64,000 nucleotides of DNA, from the NCBI GenBank assembly GCA_018417955.1, contig JACTVC010000004.1, positions 1,550,001 through 1,614,000 on the forward strand, given 5' to 3'. The notes beneath the pieces were generated by a model, which did not search any database, was not told where the DNA came from, and saw nothing but the letters and a program-made list of their open reading frames with translations. Each line of letters starts with the position of its first letter. Within the stretch, counting starts at the first letter, position 1. Below are positions 42,251-53,338 of this stretch, in pieces. The position numbers were made by a program, and so were the translations under genes. Origin of the DNA: Laccaria trichodermophora (taxonomy: Eukaryota; Basidiomycota; Agaricomycetes; Agaricales; Hydnangiaceae).

Positions 42251-44535
42251 TACATTCTGGGATTCCCGGAGACAAAGGAAATGAGCTAATGAATTTGTTT
42301 GCACATTTTAAACACACCAGCGAGGTACCCTCTCCCGTAACTTCCGGCGCCCTTGTAGACGTCAAGCTAGATTTCGTTGGCAGGACGCCATCTGCGGGCG
42401 TGGGCGTAATGAACTCCAACCTCGAACCGCCGGGGCGTTCATCATGTCGGTGGTTTGCGCCCATGCCGAGGCGATCAAACATTCGGTCGAACTTTCCTTT
42501 CAAACGATTGTCGTGGGGGCGATTACGATCAGACATCGTGGTTCAGAAGAGAGCGTTGATGCTGTGCGGCGCACGCCGGTCCAGGGGTCAGCTGACATTT
42601 AACACGCAATGGGCGCCAAGTCGAAGCACCTGGAAGCGCCTGAAAAAATGGTGGTCAACAGAAAAGTGCGAGAAAGGGAAAAGAATGACTTTCAGCGGAC
42701 TCAAGGCGACGAAGAGACAACATTTCATGTCAAATATTCACAAGGGCAGTGGATTCGCTATGGAGACAAGCTAAAACGAACATAAAATCACAAAGACGAG
42801 CACACCTAGCTGGGTCTTTCCCAAGTAGGACATACCCACCCTATCACGCTACACGTCATTCTGGCTCTATCTCCTGTCATCCATCGTCCCTCACATTCCT
42901 TCTCGCCCCTCTCGCTACCATCCTCCTCACTAACCCGCAGGAGTGCGGGTTGTGTTTCATACGTTGTAGTAGGACAAGCACCCCCTGAGGCAGACGACGA
43001 ACGACGGGATCGCAAGGATGATCTTGGTTTCCTTCAGCACGGGCCGATTTCGTCTTCGGTCGTAAGTCCACCGTATCCCACCACCGCTGGATAGCTTACG
43101 TTAGGGAGAGCCGTTGGTCACGGAGCAGCTGCGGAGTGGTGAGATATAAATGGGGAGGACCACAGGAAGGCATGGGCACAAATCACGGAACGCCAGACGG
43201 TTGCAGGGGTCGGCACGGGCAGGCAGATCATCCTTCGCATCGACATTCGAAGCAAGCTTTGGTTCATCGCCTACGAGACAGTGTGCTCGTTCGTGTAAAC
43301 TCGACGCCTCAGAGTTGCCACGTCATTGATCCTGCAAAACGATAGTGTGATAAGCTCGTCGTCGAAAATGTTCAAGTTGGAGCCGTACCCAAAGCAAGAG
43401 GACTTACAAGAAGATTCCCAGCGGTCTCAATACTGGAGGTGGCCCAAGGCGATTTGAAGCGCCGTACTGAGTCAAGTACGTCGGGCGTTGAAAGTGTCTT
43501 GGTCGATCTTTGGCTTGACCAAAAGGAAATGGCCTAAAACAGCAGAGATATTAGCAGGAATTAACCCCTGGAAGAATTGATGTCCATACCTGCGATAGAA
43601 CACTGCCCTTGACCCTGTTCCTGCACAACTACCCTCTTCTCTGTGCGCACCTCATCAAAATCTCATTTCTGCTACAACGTCCTCAACACATCGTCGTAGA
43701 TACGGACCGGAGCTTATAGATTATCCCTAGTGTGCGTGAATTAAGTCCGAGGGAATGGTACGGTACTAGTGAATGCAATGTCAGAAAAACTCGGGCTTAG
43801 CAAGGGTAGAGCCACGTACGGTACGTGACGCAATCTTCCGGACTCGTCCTCCAGTCGTCAACCTATGATCGAAACGTTGACGGGCAATGTATATGCTGTT
43901 GGAGTTTACGTCGCAACCGGTATGCATCAGTAAGAGACTTGAGCGGAACTGAATGACAGGCGAGACAAGTTGTCAGAGAGAAGAGGACTGGATGAATCTG
44001 AGAAACACGTACTTGATTACTCATTAGCTCCACCTTGTATCCGAGGCCAACTTCATTTGCAATGAACACACACGTGGTTCAACGATCTGAGAAAGAGAGC
44101 GGAACTGCCTCAGCGCGGTTTTCTTCCTGGGCCAAAGGTGCCAGTGAGCAGCGTCGGACGGTGGTGGAAAAAGAAGCATCTGAAAGTGGGCAGACAGTGG
44201 ATGGTCCTACCCTCCGAGTCCTAGTACTCACTGGCGTTGCTCACAGCCAAGTAAGTAACGGAAAATGGCCAGGTGCCAGGTGCAGTGAATATGGGAGGGA
44301 ATGGTCCGAGTGGTCGTGTTCCATGGGTATTAGGAAGTAAAAATGACGATAAATAAGATTTAGACGTGAGTGAAGGGTGTAAAACGAATCATAATGATAT
44401 TGGATAGAGATTGCGTGGGTTTGACGGCAAACATTGAACTCAAACCACCACCTTGCTCACTCGACGCGACATGATTGCCACCTTGACAGACTACTTTAAT
44501 CGTCTATAGGGACACGGGCGCATTTCTTGAAACTC
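42251..44535. other. Duplicated spacer, unit B
   Basis: Matches 14,150-17,750 in unit A without the two palindromes and without the 1.2-kb extra segment. The minus frame 42,536-42,204 (MSDRNRPHDNRLKGKFDRMF) covers the NLR exon 1 and upstream sequence; a related frame exists in unit C. The segment matching LVRLTINRETFN reads with stops here. No intact gene was found. Confidence 0.45.
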
Positions 44536-45950
44536 ATGGCGCCAAAACACAAACCGAGAGACGAGGAGAAGGCACTTGCCGAAACCTCTGGAATCACGGA
44601 GCAACATGAAGCACCTGAAGATTCCAAGGTCTCCGAACGTTTCCAAGCCTCATTGGCTCGGTTCGCCTTTTCCCACTGGCAGTCTTCGAACCAAAATTTC
44701 AAGGCGCACGGCCACAGCAAAGCCACAACGACCCAGAGCCTGAGGCCACGAAATCAGGATCATGCAAAAGGGCCGGGCAGCCCAATAGCCACAAGCTCTC
44801 GCGTAAAGGATCTGAGGACCAGAAAGCGGTCGATGTCAGCACTTGACGAAGGTCCCAATCAATCGGTCGGTCGTTTAGAACCTGGCTCTCCGACCAAGAA
44901 ACAGAAACGGGGGTATGCCGAGCCGTCTACGTACGCTCACCTGCGGGAACTTCGGAATCACTTGCGGAGTGGATTAGAACGTGAGTCAATTAAAGCATGA
45001 ACATTCCGAACCGACTCCTCACGCACTCTTTCAGTAGTTTTTTGTGGTATCAAGTGGGTTTGACGGACTCTCTCCAATGACGCGCTTTTGATCGTTCTCA
45101 GCCCCGGTCAGACGTCCGCTGAGATAGGGCACCATTTTGGTGGTCCAACAAACCACTTCTGGAGCTGCCTGTACGAATCAGGCTTCACGACACGACTTCT
45201 CCGTCCTCAAGAAGACTTCGTTCTCCCAGAACAGTTTTCGATCGGGATGGTACGCCTTTTCCCCTTTTATCGAGCGCGGCACGGGAACTCACATCTTCCA
45301 TGATAGACGAATCTCGTTGATCGTCCAACTGCTGAGGTATCGGTACCTCTCATGCCAAGTTCCCAGTCACCGACGATCTCATCATCCGTAGCAAAGCGAG
45401 CTATCCAAAGCCGAGCAAATCGCGGGAGTTCCTGCTCTCTTCGCCAAGATCGCCACACACCGCCCCAAGATTGTCTGCTTTGTTGGACTGGGAATCGCGG
45501 ACACCGTCAAATCCAAAGTGATGCCGGTAATTGTGAGATTGTCTTCGTCCTAGCCCCCGTTACTTACTCCTCGACAGGCTGGAAAGGGCCGAAAGACGAA
45601 GGCGGCTATCGGAATTCAACCCTACAGGCTTCAGTATCAAGGTGAACAAGGCAAGGAAATCCGTTCAGTCTTGACGATTGACGGATTAAATTGGGCTCCT
45701 TGACAGCACGCCCCAAGGAAACCATCTTCTACGCTGTGTCGAGTACGTCGGGTCGCGTGGTTACGTACCAGGCGAGTTCTCGTCTAGAAGCTCCCTATTT
45801 CGGTTTTTCTGATCTCAAACCTCGTAGAAAAAAGACAAGGTGAACCAGTTCAAGGCTTTGAAGTCGGTCTTGGAATCTCTACGGAACAACGATGTTGATA
45901 CCTCTTCTCTTCATGCTCTCCAATTGAATGATCTACAATGTGTAATCTAA
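44536..45950 (+). CDS. TDG: Thymine-DNA glycosylase, copy B (342 aa)
   Basis: Mug/TDG-type uracil/thymine-DNA glycosylase, which removes T (or U) from G:T and G:U mismatches such as those made by 5-methylcytosine deamination. Exons: 44,536-44,980; 45,035-45,053; 45,102-45,249; 45,307-45,336; 45,392-45,526; 45,578-45,641; 45,707-45,771; 45,828-45,950; total 1,029 nt, in frame throughout. Joined exons give FCGINPGQTSAEIGHHF (motif A with the catalytic-site Asn of GINPG), GPTNHFWSCLYESG, TNLVDRPTAEQSEL, KIVCFVGLGIADTV and YAVSSTSGR (the second active-site loop). The N-terminal 140 residues are basic and disordered, with KKQKRGY before the fold. The last intron is GC-AG (GCGAGT...CGTAG). Close to family length. 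Confidence 0.92.
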
Positions 45951-46078
45951 TTTCATTCCCACAACATAAATGTATATAGTCCTATCAATGTGATGTTTCC
46001 CGTGATGGGAGGCCAACGTTGACTTTCGTCAAGCAATCTCTATACAATGAATACCGAGAACGGATGGCGCATTCGTTC
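45951..46078. other. Convergent spacer, unit B
   Basis: Short region between the TDG and Brr2 3' ends, shorter than in unit A. A deletion just to the right removes the normal Brr2 stop. Confidence 0.45.
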
Positions 46079-48870
46079 TCAACGAAAACAACAAGAAATT
46101 ATTGAGCAACAACAAAAAAAGATACAAATACTGTCGCTATCCTCTCCTTCAAGCACCTCAATGGGTTCAAGACCGATGTCGTGGTCAGCACCAACGTAAG
46201 AATCACAAATGACGTAGAGCTTTAGTGAGTGAGTGCCCTTCGGCAACGTAAACTCAAGTTCAACGGCAAGACTCTTCGTCACCGTGACTCGCTTGATGAC
46301 GAGGAGCTGGCGGGAGGCAGGGTCTCCGACAATGAGCCACCAATTCGCCAACTTCTTGAGGGGATAGAACGGTGCAACAACGTTTTGGTCACCATCGTCT
46401 TCCTCGTCTGCATCACGTGCCAGCGATACCTGAAGGATGATTGGCGCGCCTGCGGTGTATTCTCCTTTGACGAGCTCATGAGAGATGTCGAGGGTGGGGT
46501 AGGAGTTGACAAAGGTTGCGACATCTCGCCTGAAATAACGTGAGCTTCGATCGTGAGGAAAAGTTGGTGATTCTTACATTTGGGCCGGCGTCATCTGGAG
46601 CAACTCGTTTCTACGGTCGTCCTCGAGCTCCATAATGTCATAGACGGAGTCGACACCGGCGTCCTTACAACGCTTGATCACCTGAAGCGACGATGACTTG
46701 TGAGCGAATGACTCTCTTACAGCGTGAGTTTACTTACCTCAGTCTCAAAGTGAGGGATCTGTTTCAGAGGCGAATCCGTCTCCCACATGGCTTGTACAAT
46801 AGATCCATCGCACCCAGAGCGCTCAGCCAAGCGCTAGACGACATCACATCGACGCTGGCCGACAAAAGATTGAGTACTTTCTCCAGGACAAGAACCTGGT
46901 CAGCAGCCAGATCAGGCGGCAATTGCAACCGCGAGAAGTGAGCTTGAAGGAGCAGGAACGTTTTGAAGTGGGGGGCCTCGAAGTCGGCCCGCTCTAGTTT
47001 GACCGGGACGCGGTCGTAGATACGACGAAGAAGGGCATCTTCGTGTCTCCGGATCGGGATAGTTTCAAATTCGGCCGATGACGATACAACCTCGAGAAGG
47101 CCTTTCAACTTCGTACGCTCCTTGAGCGACAATGTGTACACCTCGACCGTCACATCTAATACGCGGATAAGCCATTGGGTGACTTCCAAGTGATAGGCAC
47201 TCACAAGAGATATTGTAATAGGCAGCGATCATTCCAAGATTGAGCGCCGACACGTCCATTTCGTCCTCTGAAGAAAGGTTCAGACAGATTAGCATGGAAA
47301 AAGGGAAGAAACCTACCAATTGCAATGCATTTTGAATCCACGAGATCACTCAAAGTGTTCTGAACAAGCTCTGAAAGGTGGTCGGACAGATGCTGATGGC
47401 TGACATTGTGCAGATTATAATAGTTTGGGTTTTGAGTCATTCGGCGGTAGAAGTAAGTCCAAGTAAGAATATCCTGAGGGATAGAACGTAAACGCAATGA
47501 AGAAACATGATCGGGAGTCGCTTACCATAGCATCTTGCTTGTTCTCGATGGTTTTGACTGCGATCTCCGCGAGGAAGTAGTCATGAAGGAGATGGGTCGG
47601 GAGATGTGACTCGATTGGTAGCCCTTCAGCAAGGAACTTCTTGTAGAAGTCCTTCCGTGTTTGCTGGCACATGAGAACACATCGACTCCGCTCATCTTCC
47701 ATTGGCCGACAAGCGCGGCCCATCATTTGGAGAACGTCCATGACTGGGTAGTCGATGTAACGATGCTCCTTGCCCTCGTAGAACTGGACACCCATGATGA
47801 TCACCATGTAACTCGCCACTGGTAAGCTCCAAGCCGTGTCTTTTGACGCAACAAGCAATTGAATAGCTCCTGATTCAAACAGGCGCTGAACGATGCGTTT
47901 GTCCTGCTTATTGAGAGCCTCGTGGTAGTACCCGATACCATGTTCGAGTGTTTCAACGAGGCCCTTGTCGCTGATGTGGTCCAGGTGCGGTTGTAAGTCG
48001 TCAAGCTTGATGTCGAGGAATCGATCAGGTTCATCGTCCGCTAGGCAGTGAGTCAGAAAGTCGTCGACCGTAAGGTGGCACTGTCGCCTGGAGGGAACGA
48101 AAACGATGACGGGTTTTGAGGGAGAGTATTCCAGAACGGCGAGGTAGGCAGGCTTTGACATGGCGATCATTAGGGAGGGGAAATGGGGGATGGTGAAGGA
48201 CTGAAGATGTATGTCCATATCAAGGGGACGGGCACTAGTAACAACGTTAGTATGCAGCCTTCGAGAAGCAATGGAAGGGGAATACCTTGTTGAAAAGTTG
48301 AAGATCGCGTGAGAAGGTGCACCCATCCACTCGCCCAGATCTTGGGCATTCGCGAGAGAGACTCCACAAGCGACTATGCGTGTCTTGGTTTCTGTCTGCG
48401 CAGATACATAACGCGTGCGGGAAATGACGACCTCATAGGTGGGTCCCACTTCACCGCCGACCAACTGGACCTCATCACCAATGAGAAGACCGATGTTTTG
48501 GATGTTTTTGCGTTGTCGCCACCGTCGTGAAAGGACGTCCCACTGTTAATAAGTGAGAAAAAAAGCGAAAGTAGAATGGAAAGATCTGACGAACCTGCGT
48601 TGGTGTGCAGACAATGACGTCTCCTTTCTCCAAAAGCCTCAGATCAGCACTTGTCTCCCCTGTGAGACTAACCATCTCCTTCCCGCCTTGTAGCTTTTCG
48701 AGCTTGGCCCGCCATTCCACAACTCGTTGATCAACCATTTCTTGATATGGCTCGATACAAACCGCTCGGGGTTGCTCTCTCTTACTTCAGAGACGAAGGA
48801 GAGCGAATTCTGCGCAGATTGTCTTGCCGCTACCGGTAGGCGCACCAATGATAACATTTTCGTCAAGTTG
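46079..48870 (-). pseudogene. BRR2: Brr2-like helicase fragment, copy B
   Basis: Starts inside Walker A of the second cassette (the GAPTGSGKT region at about 48,825-48,850 is followed leftwards by the normal sequence) and runs to the C-terminal Sec63 unit. Everything upstream is replaced by unrelated sequence. The two TAG stops of copies A and C in the Sec63 part are sense codons here (LSLKER and VTQWLI). The acidic tail and stop are lost by a deletion near 46,130, so the frame runs on into a Cys-rich nonsense tail. QMMGRACRPMEDERSRC is intact near 47,710. Not functional. Confidence 0.85.
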
Positions 48871-49440
48871 GTATGGGTGAGTAAACGACCCCCTGGTGAC
48901 GGTCCCTTGAAGAAAGGAAGCTTCACCCGATCTAGGGCAAACGGCGCAACGCGTTCACCGTCACACGACCAGCCTCTTCTCTACACCATGAAGACCTACG
49001 GTCCATCGATCGTTGTCCTAAACGCGTGATGAGCATTTTGCAAAAAGTTGATGAAAGAGAGCGCGCACCGTAACCTTCAGCAACAAGACATTGACATGCG
49101 TAGCCCAACTCCCTCTCCATTTCTCGTCGATCTCTAATTTCACCGGTGGGAGAGGGTTAATTGTGGCGATGGGGTTTCCAAATCATCAGCGGACGAGGAT
49201 TACGGCGGAGAAGCGTTTGTAAAATGCAAGGGAGCGACATAGCCTCACTGATGGAGAGATACGAGGGTTATAAGCGAAGTAGCTGGATAAATAGAGATAG
49301 ATACGTACTGCTGCTATAGACCCATCCCGTATCGTATATCCCTGGTGCGGTGGACTTTCCAAGGCCTTGACCAGCTTAGTAGCTGGTGCGTGAGCGTGAT
49401 CTCTCAATTCCTCTGTTAGCTTGACGATCAGGGAGCAATT
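48871..49440 (-). other. Filler at the Brr2 break of unit B, with coding-like pieces
   Basis: About 570 bp with no match in unit A. On minus, 49,430-49,312 reads LTEELRDHAHAPATKLVKAL, then GYTIRDGSIAA, ending at a GTACGT donor. Later, 49,165-49,024 reads NPIATINPLPPVKLEIDEKW and RGSWATHVNVLLLK. The two look like exons of one host gene that was not recognised. Sequence to the left, CAATGACAGATTGAGCTCACC at 49,443, returns to the unit A sequence. Confidence 0.45.
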
Positions 49441-49762
49441 GCCAATGACAGATTGAGCTCACCTCAGCGAGTAAGTGTCGACCACAGCTTGAGCTCTAAG
49501 TCTCACATGTAAAGAGAAATTTAAGTGTGAATCCGAGGCGAGCGAACGGTAAGTAATATGCGAGCTGGAGGTCGAGGACAAAAACGTTCACGTTGATCAA
49601 ATTCATGTTGACCAACGTTTGTGTTCCTCGTTGTCTCTTTTCACCACCAGCAATGAAGTGCTCAAGCACCTGCACTATCGACGAGTTTCCTCAGCTCATC
49701 AAGCCAGCTAGGTCATGAAGTAAGTATCTTATTTTTATAGTTCAATGATCAGGTCTAACTTA
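49441..49762. other. Duplicated segment left of the pogo-like element
   Basis: Matches 24,358-24,665 of unit A. No gene was seen. It ends in TA at 49,761-49,762, the target site of the element that follows. Confidence 0.5.
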
Positions 49763-49879
49763 CAGACCTTCCGGAAATTCATGTCCACGTGTTTTTTTTT
49801 GTGAAAGAAATAAAATAAATCGAATAAATGGAAAAATTGCTGCGCTGTCGTGTTCTCGCTCTGTAATGCATTTCTGGCG

Positions 49880-49999
49880 ATGGTTTACCATCATATTAGT
49901 GCAGATATGGAGGAGAGAGACCTCCAGTTCATTGAATTAGGGTGGGACACCGACGAAATTGCTGCCAACCTTTGTGTCTCGGCAAACAGCATTGAGTGA
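49880..49999 (+). pseudogene. Transposase helix-turn-helix remnant
   Basis: 39 residues: MVYHHISADMEERDLQFIEL, then GWDTDEIAANLCVSANSIE and a TGA. The pattern of I..D...R.L.....G.D..EIA..L.VS..SIE matches the N-terminal HTH of Tc1/pogo-type transposases, where Arg-Trp usually follows. The stop and loss of all later sequence leave only the DNA-binding start. Confidence 0.65.
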
Positions 50000-50039
50000 G
50001 CTACGCAACCCATTGACACGGCATAGTAAGTTAGTCACT

Positions 50040-50480
50040 CCAAATTCCTTTGTGGACACTCATACGAAAATACGGACGCGTACTACTTGGCAAGGACCCC
50101 GTTCTCCATGCCTCGCTTGAGAGGAATGGCCATCTCAGCACCCTTTCTGCCCTCACTTGGAATCACCCAAACAACAACGAATGTCTTGCCCTCTTGCAAG
50201 GCCACACAGCCGCCTTAGTCTGCCAACTCCAACTTGCGTCATCCACCCTCCAGCCCTTCACCCCCCATTCCAATCCTCGCAACAGGTGGGTCTGACGGGC
50301 AGGTCATCACGTTCCCTGGCGATATACACAATCTTGCACTGTATCGCCGCACAAAACTCTTCTGTCACCTCGTTGCAATTCGATAAACGGTGGCTGGCGA
50401 CGGTGGGAACGATGAGTGGGTGAGGCTGTTTGAGACAGAGACAGGGAATTACGTGCGGGTTTTGAGTGAGCCCGGGGAGA
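50040..50480 (+). pseudogene. F-box/WD40 (Cdc4-like) gene fragment inside the TIR element
   Basis: Pieces in different frames resemble WD repeats of fungal F-box/WD40 proteins: LLQGHTAALVCQLQLASSTL (50,189-50,248), LATGGSDGQVITFPGD (about 50,277-50,324), then SVTSLQFDKRWLAT and NDEWVRLFETETGNYVRVLS with SEPGES (50,365-50,483). Frame changes between them show it is not translated as one protein. Assignment is from motif memory only. This is probably a transduplicated host gene piece. Confidence 0.6.
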
Positions 50481-50865
50481 GTTTGGATGGTAGATAGATG
50501 ACTGGACCGTGACTGGACCTATCATATGGCTCACATCCTCCCCAACATCCTCTGAATCTGACCGTCAACCCCTCCCTTCCGCTCCAGGAGGTGGCCATAA
50601 GATGGTTGAAGGCAATGGTACCCTGCCCACGACGGATGCTCATAGGAATTTGAGAGGTTCATTGTCGTCAGAGTTGTCAGACAGAGTTGTCGGACATAGT
50701 GACAGGTAAAGGGATGTTGGAACACCCGGAAACAGAGATCGATGGGCTAGTCGCGTACGCTGTACGGTCGGTATAGACGACGCCAATCATTTTCGCATTT
50801 ATTCGATTTATTTTATTTTATTGTGAAAAAAGAACACGTGGACATGAATTTCCGGAAGGTCTGTA

Positions 50866-53330
50866 TGGTGATCACCATCTCAGCGCTGTGGATTCGGAGT
50901 CGATGACTGCAACCGGCTTCGAAGATTGGCGTCACCTTGCTTTGGAGACGTACAGTTGATACGCTGGAAACGTTGCGAATCGAAAGAAGCGGCCCAGTAA
51001 TCTTTTTCAGGTGTGTTATCGCCGTCATTGTCTCTCACAAAGTAAACTGAGTCTCGGTACTCAGACCTTCCATGCGCCAGTAGTACACACAACGGCTATC
51101 GGATATCCTTTGCGATGTTGTACCCCTGTTCTCAACCAAGCGGCGCTTACCCTCTCTCTCCTTCCTTACCTCATACATGATCTCTTTCCACGCTCTTCCT
51201 GGGGTACGGAGGTATGCCCTGCTTCACCCGCTGTTCAACGGATCAATATGACCTTACTTTCCGCAGGGCTATGTACAATGACAACACGTCCTTTGACAGG
51301 CATTGAAGCTACAACGTTGCGGGTCATCACAATCACATCCTTTTCAAATATCCCTTCACTTCTCAACCCAACAAATGCTTCTGCCACATGACAACACCAA
51401 CATGGCCTAAATCGCTTTGGGCTTATGCATGACCTGTCTCCGCCCCGTTTCGTCCTCTGGTATCTACACAACAACCGACGGCCCAACTCGTCATCATCAG
51501 GAGAAGAACGGCCAGAGCCATACGACCCCGCCATCAACCCCATCCCACCGCGCGTTGACGAGCAGTGTCTCCTAGCGGACTCTTCTGATAATGAACGGGG
51601 GGAGACGCATATAATGCAATCCAATACCTGCTGGAGGAGGAAGAAAAGGGGGGATGGGAACGAACGGCCCAGTCTATTGAGGGCGGGCGGAATGAGAATC
51701 TTCGGGTTTGACGACTACCTATCCAATACCCCGCCAATGACACTGAGGATGCGCCTTTAATTCCATCCTCCTCACCGCAGCAGTAGTGGCAGCACGCCTA
51801 CAACAACGCTAACTACCCAAACTTTGATTTCCATGCCGCTCCATCAGACATATCCACCATCCAAAAAATCAAAGCGACTGAAGCCTTACAATCCATCCTT
51901 CCTGTCATTGGGAACACCAGGTGCACTGATCCGTCCACCAGCCTCGACTGGCCCTGCTCGACGGTGCTTGGACTAACGATCTGAGCCTCGCTGACGCTGA
52001 ACGCGGATGAGGAAGGTGATGCGAGGGTGATCGTGAGGATGTTTGTCCTTGATCTTCATTGGGAGGTTGAAGAGCGTTTGGACTTGGTGTTTGAGAGATA
52101 TTGGGGGAGTAGGTACTTCTTCAAAAGTTCAACGTTCAACGTTCACTGGCACTGCTCTTCTGTCACACCCCATTGCACCATTCTATTCTCGTCGTTAGTT
52201 TACGAAAAGCATCTATGTTAACCCTCCCTGCCGAAGACTTATACTACCCTATATACGATCACCCCCTTCTACAGAAATGCTTCTCGTAAGTCCGGCTGTT
52301 ATGGCCCTCCTCCAGTCGCCCCTCCCTGTCCTCTGCGTGCTGGAGATTTTGCTGCTGTCGCCGCTAAGAGCTTGATTAGTCTGATGGGTAATCACGACGA
52401 ACGATATACAAGTACCTCTCACATCGATGTTGGCTCATCAGCTCCGGCAGACGTCGGACGGCATTCTCGCAAGTATGACGTTGATGCTTTGGAGGACAGG
52501 CCCGGCTGCCAGGCCATCAAGCCTATGAAACGCAACCCGTTAGCTTGTCATCGAGAAATCGGAGGAAAAGAACAGCATACATAGACGTCTCTACACAATC
52601 AGAACTTGAAGTTTCGAAAGGTAAGACGAAGGCATCTCGTTCACAGTGAGAGTGAAGGCCTCGAGATTGATTAGACGGCGCGAGAGGTTTGCAAGATCAT
52701 GGAAAATTTGAATACGTCGGATCTTGTTGTTGAAGTGAACGATTGGCGACGGTGTGTCGGCCTAGAATGTGTGTTGAACGTGGAACATGTGTTGATCGAT
52801 ACGGCAGCCTCAATACAGAGCATGGGCGAGCTGGAGATTCAGTGGGCTAGTAAACCGCCCTCGACGTCAGTTCTGGAGGTACAGGTGTCTTAGTAGAAAC
52901 ATGGTTGTTGGGGAATTAGCACTCGTACCTGAAATACAACATCGCATCCAGTCCAACTATGCCTCATCAAAAACTCATGCTACAAGTCGTCCTCAGCACA
53001 TTGTCGTAGGGACCTGAACGTATCCCTAATGTGCGTGAATAGAGCCCAAGGGGATGGCATGACACTGACGAATGTATTGTCAGAAAACTAGTGCTTATAA
53101 GACGATACGCCATGGACGAACCTTACGAATCCGAAGGATAATCGATATCAATCTTTAGGCCTTGTACAAGTAACCTCGAGTCCGTAGACGAGACGTGGTA
53201 ACTATAAGTAACGAGCTGGAAAAGATGATGCGTAGATGAGGGTGGTGGTCAAGGACAATGTCAATCAGACACCCACCTTATGTAAACGAGACGGAACCAC
53301 GCGTATAGAGTTCCCTCCATTTAGACCCTA
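50866..53330. other. Duplicated segment right of the pogo-like element, no intact gene
   Basis: Matches 24,665-27,400 of unit A, with a deletion of about 300 bp near 51,890 relative to A (the Glu/Arg-rich stretch). Frames MENLNTSDLVVEVNDWRR (52,699-52,893) and the junction core at 52,980-53,110 are kept. No recognisable gene. Confidence 0.45.
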
Positions 53331-53338
53331 GTTGAATA

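Larger units (their letters stand above)
49763..50863. mobile_element. pogo/Tc1-like TIR element with captured gene fragment (1,101 bp)
   Basis: Perfect terminal inverted repeats of at least 29 bp starting CAGACCTTCCGGAAATTC and including CATGTCCACGTG, with inverted similarity continuing for about 75 bp into an AT-rich AATAAATCGAATAAAT motif. It is flanked by TA on both sides (49,761-49,762 and 50,864-50,865). Unit A at about 24,663 has TA once, which gives the empty site. Content: a 39-codon helix-turn-helix frame at 49,880 and a broken F-box/WD40-like segment. There is no catalytic DDE part, so it is non-autonomous. Confidence 0.88.
37007..53330. repeat. Tandem segmental duplication, unit B
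   Basis: Begins right after the retrotransposon with its target duplication and GTTCCCTCCATTTAGACCC, the same start as unit C at about 53,310. It contains the only in-frame full NLR model and one of two in-frame TDG models. It has lost much of the Brr2 fragment and gained a pogo-like element. The NLR-to-NLR offset from B to C is about 15.6 kb. Confidence 0.9.
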
